From positions 12,501 through 76,500 of the forward strand of contig JAXGGA010001594.1 of the NCBI GenBank assembly GCA_038373865.1: a DNA stretch of 64,000 nt, read 5' to 3'. This stretch comes from Uloborus plumipes. Taxonomy: Eukaryota > Arthropoda > Arachnida > Araneae > Uloboridae. Shown here piece by piece: positions 59,030-64,000 of the stretch (position 1 is its first letter; every line of letters starts with the position of its first letter). The translations under genes were made by a program, and so were the position numbers. The notes under the pieces were generated by a model, which ran no database searches, was not told the origin of the DNA, and saw nothing but the letters and a program-made list of their open reading frames with translations.

Positions 59030-59433
59030 TATATGCATATTCTTTGTTTTATTTATACGGATTATCAATTTTATAGAGAATAGTTTCTGCTTTAGAAGAA
59101 CTTTTGTGAAAGATTTCATAAATTAATCAAGTTTCCAAATTAGTACAACGCAATACTTGTAGGAACTTTTAAGCTGCATTACTGTTCGTAAAACGCGTAA
59201 TAGTGTAAACATTTTTATTTATATTAAATTAACTCTTATTAACAGCTTGCGTGATAAGAAACTTTTTGAACATTTCATCAATAAGTTGCTAAGCAAATTA
59301 ATAGGTTTTCGTGTTCAACAGATCATATTTCATGTTGCGAAATTAGAAGTACACTAAGGGTGCATTATGTATGAAGCTTTTTACAATGATTAATTTCTTT
59401 ATTAAAAAAATCGGCTTGGTTTAACGTATTTAA

Positions 59434-60353
59434 CCCTGCTGCTGTGTTCGTCCCGAACATACGTATACTGTGTTCGGGTCCAAATGGACCCAACATATGT
59501 AATTTATTCCCTAACACCGCTTTTTTTATATTTTTTCGAGTTTAATTGTTATATTTGATTTTATTAGAAACTTCCAAACATAAATCACTCAATTTTTGTA
59601 TTTTATTTTACATATTTAATCCGAGAAAACACATAACTAAAATTTAAATATTATAGCAATTCCAGTTTTCGTACTAAAGAAAACTAACAAAATTATGTAA
59701 GCTGTCACTTTAAGAAATTTACTAGAAATTTTTAAGCTTAAAAAGAAGTGTTAAAAATGGAAATACGAACAGTACAACATTTGTACGAGATGTACAGATT
59801 TATGTACAGAATCATATGTGCGGGGGAAGCGGCGGAGAGAGGAGGTAAAAGGGAATTCCCCTCAGATAGGCATAATTGCAGAGTTTGCAGTTCTATGAAA
59901 GTTAACCTTGAAACATTTTCACTGGTACTGATTTCAATTCATAGAAAGGAAGAAATGGTATTCAGAAAGAAAAAAAAGAAGAAAAAAAAATGAATGAAAG
60001 AAAAACAGAAGATAACCATTAAAAAATATTTAAAAAACGTACAAAAACAATGAACAAATGTTTTATTTATTGTTTCATAAATTATGAATAAAATAAACAA
60101 GCATAAAATTATTTTGCTTCTCTGATACATGCTTTTTAATCATATGGGTCCAAAAGGACCCGAACACAGTATTAGTAAACTTTTTTTTGACAAGTAGGGT
60201 TATGCTTCAATCAAAACAAAAAAAATATGTGTGTAATATAACATGAAAATGAACACATTCATGAAGTTAAAACGTTATACCAACGTTACTCGAAAATTTA
60301 TAAGCAAATGAAATCTGTTTTGGGTCGAAAAGGACCCGAACACAGTAGCAGGG
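59434..60353. mobile_element. piggyBac-like MITE C (gtgttcgggtcc motif)
   Basis: TTAA duplications at 59430-59433 and 60354-60357 bracket ends ccctgctgctgtgttcg and, inverted, ccctgctactgtgttcgg. The motif gtgttcgggtccaaatggac recurs next to the left end, at about 60145-60172 inverted and at the right end. TTAA plus CCC ends are diagnostic of piggyBac-type transposition. 920 bp, no transposase frame. Confidence 0.8.
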
Positions 60354-60357
60354 TTAA

Positions 60358-63114
60358 ATGTTTCAAGAAACTATTTTACTACTATTGAAAATATCTAACG
60401 AAAATATGTAAACATTATGATTTTTGTTTCAGTACCTTAATATTGTGTTTTCAGTCTAAGTTATTGTGTTGTCACGGTAGTATGTAAGAGCTATAATTTC
60501 TTTCGAGAAATTCTAAAAAGACTCTTCTTTGAGATCTTCAAAATCAAAAATCAGCGATTGACCTTGAAACTCAAGTCTGTCGTAAGAAAGTCACGTTATG
60601 TATTAATATAAAGCTCTATATTTTAGCTTCACAATGGTTTTTGAATATTTATTCTGCTATAATTAGAGGCGAGAAATTAGTCATTTGGTGCGTGCAACCG
60701 CTTTTTGTTTTTGTTTTTTTGTACTATTTGCGTTTTTTCACAAATAAAAATCTAAAAATTGGCACTATTACTTAACTTTCCTTAAAATCGGAAATTATGA
60801 ATTCAAAGACTTTTTTTTTTAATTCATTTGACCTGCACTTGTCCAAAAGTGTTTTGTGCCTAAATATTTATATTTTCCCTTTTAAACAGTTTAAACCTCT
60901 TTTCGACTTTGGTTTCTGCCGGTAACCAGTCTGATAACAAATTATTTGTTTGGTTGGATTCTATTTTTAGCGTTTTTGCCTCTTTGGGATTTTTGTTTTG
61001 TTCTAACATTTGCTAGTTGTATTCTCACATTTAATGTAGGAATGATATTTATATACATTGCATCATTTGATGAAAATGTAAGTCATTTCTATTTCTGACT
61101 GGAAATAATTGTCGTTCGGGGAATGAAAGAATATCACATGAATGTTTAAACAAATATATCACTAAAAATGTCTTAACAATATTCAATGAGCTGGAAATAA
61201 AGTATACTACAGAAATGAAGAATTTTCCAAGAAAAAAAACAGGTTTTAATCGTAGTTCTTAGTTGCATTTTCATGATGGAGTCTGTTTATTTTTAGTTTT
61301 CAACGGGAGTCTTGTAAAAAGAATTCATCCGTCTTCGGTTAAAGTGCTATTCCTTCCAATCTTTATCTTATGTTAGTTTCTTTTGCGGCTTTACTTTTCT
61401 TTTAAGACAAATAACGATTCATAGAGGACATTGAAACAAATGTAGCAACTATCTATTTTGTTTTACGTATTAATTATACCGCTAAAAACAGAAAGTAAGG
61501 AAATGAAAAATATAAATGTTTATTTCACATATTTTTTTTATAACTCATCTTGAAATATTGTATATTAAAGCACTTAAGAACACGTCCAGGAGATTTGCTA
61601 TTGTACCCAGTTGGTTGTTAACATTGTGGCCAACCATTTCAAAATGTTTATGAAATATGAAACTAAATTAAAAAAATATATAGTAATAATATTTACATGA
61701 AATACTTCATTGATTATTCTTTGATACCTATTGTTCACCTTTTAAACTATTAAATAAATCATAAAATATAGGCAATAGTATATTGAGAAATGAGCAACTT
61801 TTTCTTAACATAGTGAAAATGTTACAAAATTATGGGAATGTATGATTTTTTCAAATTCGAAGTAGCATTATGTTATGAAAATGAACATAGCAGTAGTGTA
61901 ATCATTTTTGATAAAATTTTGATGCACAACTTGTTGATTGTATATCTTGAAATATTTTCCACTAAAACCAACTGCACTACTTTTCGCTTTTAGACGTATT
62001 TTTGACTTAATTTCTTAATCAGAAGAATGAAAAAAATCTCGATCTTGAAGAAGAAAAAACTACATAACATGGAAAAAATCATATAATATTTGCCTTACTA
62101 TTTAAATCCGGGTTTCATCTATAAAGTTATTAACAGTAGGAAATACATTAAAAATAACAAAAAAGGAACATACTTTAAATATATTTTTTTGAATAAAGAT
62201 TTGTTTTCTTTTACTGTCACGGTTACAAATTACATGTATAATTAAATGTCACCTCCGTAATTGAACTTTTGAAAATAAAATTACAAAGGAAGAATTCTCG
62301 AAATAAAACGAAGATTAAAATTTAACATTTAATACAAAGCATCCATTCTTGCTGTCATATACAAGAGTCATGCAAAACAATTTCAAAAATGAAAGACCTA
62401 ATTTTATTACTATTGAGAAGATTTTTGCTTAGTGTGAAAATAAGATTCATCATATTCAAATTACGAATTTTATAAATATTCTAATGTGCAAGAAGACAAT
62501 ATTAATGTTTGACAGTTTAAAATAGTATATTATTTTGCTATAAACTAAATAATACCAAATGATGCATGACATTTTAGAGTTGAACTTGACCAAGTCGTTT
62601 GAAAATGCTTTCGAGCCAACGAAATATAGAAAACTAACTTTGAAGCGATGCATCGCAATAAGTGGCAATTAAGTGCTTATTCAGAATTTTAGGTCATCCA
62701 TCAAATGCCGCACTTATCTAATTTATCATTTTCTAAACTTACCACATTGCCTTGCTTCACAATTAATAGGACGCTTTGTAGAAATTAAGGTTAAAGTGAA
62801 TGCATTAAATAAGAATATTTTTGAGCACGAAATATGCTTTACTCATCACAAACACACACACACTAGTAATTTGTAGATTAGATAAATTAGAAATTTGTAG
62901 ATTTGATTATTCTACTTGGAGCATCACCTATATTGTGTGTGAAAAATGTTACAATAAAAAATTCCAAATGTAAATATGAAAAGTATAAGCTAAATTCTAA
63001 GACACTTCGTTTTGCTTTAACCTAAGCTTTTATTGAAATCAATCATCTTAATATAATGTGGTACACTTAATGTTAATACTTAATAATACACTTAATGTTG
63101 TGGTATACTTAATG
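60358..63114. other. No feature recognised over 2.8 kb
   Basis: AT-rich DNA without open frames of note or recognisable repeats. Confidence 0.5.
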
Positions 63115-63118
63115 TTAA

Positions 63119-63336
63119 CCCATTAATGTCTAGCGTCCCTTTTCAGCGACGGTCAAAAGTGTTTAAATCGACCAAAGGGAACAATTTAACCAAATAATAG
63201 TGTTCAATTATTACTTTGGTATTGTTTCAATTCATTATTAACAGATTGCAGCGCATAACCATAGTAAAGTTTGTTCTATAGCCGTGTAACCAGTACACAA
63301 AATAGCTATGGAAAAAAAATGTCAGGCATTAATGGG
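63119..63336. mobile_element. piggyBac-like MITE E (cccattaatg ends)
   Basis: TTAA at 63115-63118 and 63337-63340 bracket cccattaatg ... cattaatggg. 218 bp. The ends resemble those of D1 and D2 (cccattaa), so they probably share a mobilising enzyme. Confidence 0.75.
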
Positions 63337-63632
63337 TTAATTTGCATAGCCTTTCAATTTAAATTGTGCTGCACCTTGTATCGAAATGAAACTTATAAAT
63401 ATCTCTAACAATGAAATTCGAGATTTTTTTCGTCATTGAGCTTAAAGATCTCGAAGGACTTATGCAGTGAAAAATACTACCGTCTCTGAACGTTTCTGAG
63501 TTCGGTAAATAGCAGGTGTCTCAACCAGTTAATTCAGTAATTTAGGTTATTTATTTTGACTTATTTATTTGTACTTTAATGTGCACCAACTTATCAAATG
63601 ATTCAGTAGATTAGGTTATTTATTTTTACTTA

Positions 63633-64000
63633 TCTTAATACTATTATAAATGCGAAAGTTTGGATGTTTGGATGTTTGGATGTTTGTTCCTCTTTCACGC
63701 AAAAACTACTGAACGGATTTTAATGAAACTTTTATGTGGCTTATGCATCAGAATAACATATAGGCTATAATTTATAACGATATTCGAAAAAGTTCGATTG
63801 GTAGCGCTTTTTCATTCCAATTTAAGGTACATTTTTCGCGAAAAATCCGCAAAGGCTTCTAGGAAACTAATTCAGTATTTAGTGCATCATCTCAACTCTC
63901 TGTCGATAGGTAGAATTGCGTGTATCATTTCCGCTTTTCGCATTAAATGTTCAAGGCTTTTCTCAATTCAAATCAAAAAGTAATTTTTTTCCAGCTTCAT
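63633..64000 (+). mobile_element. Helitron-like 5' end, runs off the window
   Basis: A|TCTTAATACTATTATAAATG opens the element, followed by tandem ttggatgt and the familiar ...aactactgaacggattttaa block. It shares a stretch with 32806-33150. The 3' end and any Rep/helicase gene would be beyond the window. Confidence 0.5.

Noticed and set aside
59748..59993. 81-aa frame inside MITE C
   Set aside because: Ends in an A-run-derived poly-Lys tail and has no domain; probably chance.

Overview
This is an AT-rich eukaryotic window with introns-and-repeats character: poly-A/T runs, (TA)n microsatellites, no bacterial-style operons and no ribosome binding sites. The mix of full-length Tc1/mariner elements, a Ty3/gypsy retrotransposon primed by tRNA-Lys, a tRNA-derived SINE, Helitron-like termini and TTAA-flanked piggyBac-like MITEs fits an arthropod. 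A chelicerate such as a spider is my guess from style, not something the sequence proves. I recognise no host protein-coding gene with confidence. Nearly everything that can be supported is mobile DNA, often one element nested in another.

Layout. 1-3.7 kb: a complete mariner-type element (609-2111) with an intact 358-aa DD41D transposase and 120-bp terminal inverted repeats, sitting in a TA microsatellite inside an older inverted repeat. 5.4-10.5 kb: a candidate 5.0-kb DNA element with CACT...AGTG ends, motif-saturated subterminal regions, a perfect 121-bp palindrome, a nested Helitron-like element and a few minus-strand exon-like pieces. 10.5-11.6 kb: a decayed Tc1-like element. 11.6-15.3 kb: a plus-strand Helitron-like element holding a minus-strand Helitron-like element, which holds a further repeat split by a fold-back insertion. 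16.6-17.9 kb: a motif-saturated TIR element. 20.7-27.0 kb: a complete young Ty3/gypsy element on the minus strand whose single gag-pol frame is interrupted by one TGA. 28.4-33.1 kb: MITEs, a tRNA-derived SINE with a target duplication, and an intact Tc1-like element with a DD36E transposase (31589-32805). 33.4-45.4 kb: minisatellite, MITEs, a palindromic hairpin element, a non-autonomous Helitron. 45.9-50.3 kb: a fold-back pair, then a four-unit tandem array whose units carry different insertions. 50.3-55.7 kb: featureless AT-rich DNA. 55.7-64 kb: Helitron ends, another motif-saturated element (56669-58347) and TTAA-flanked MITEs.

How the parts relate. Two transposases (DD41D and DD36E) and the gypsy polyprotein are the only long coding regions. 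The many short TIR elements have no enzyme of their own here and would depend on enzymes encoded elsewhere. Repeated copies within the window give several natural empty-site comparisons (13.06-13.31 kb and 49.76-49.95 kb), which define insertion boundaries from the sequence alone.

Most novel candidates: the 5.0-kb element at 5442-10472, and a set of unrelated-looking elements (16588-17853, 56669-58347, 59434-60353, 34237-34842) that share one architecture: the terminal motif is repeated in both orientations inside the element.
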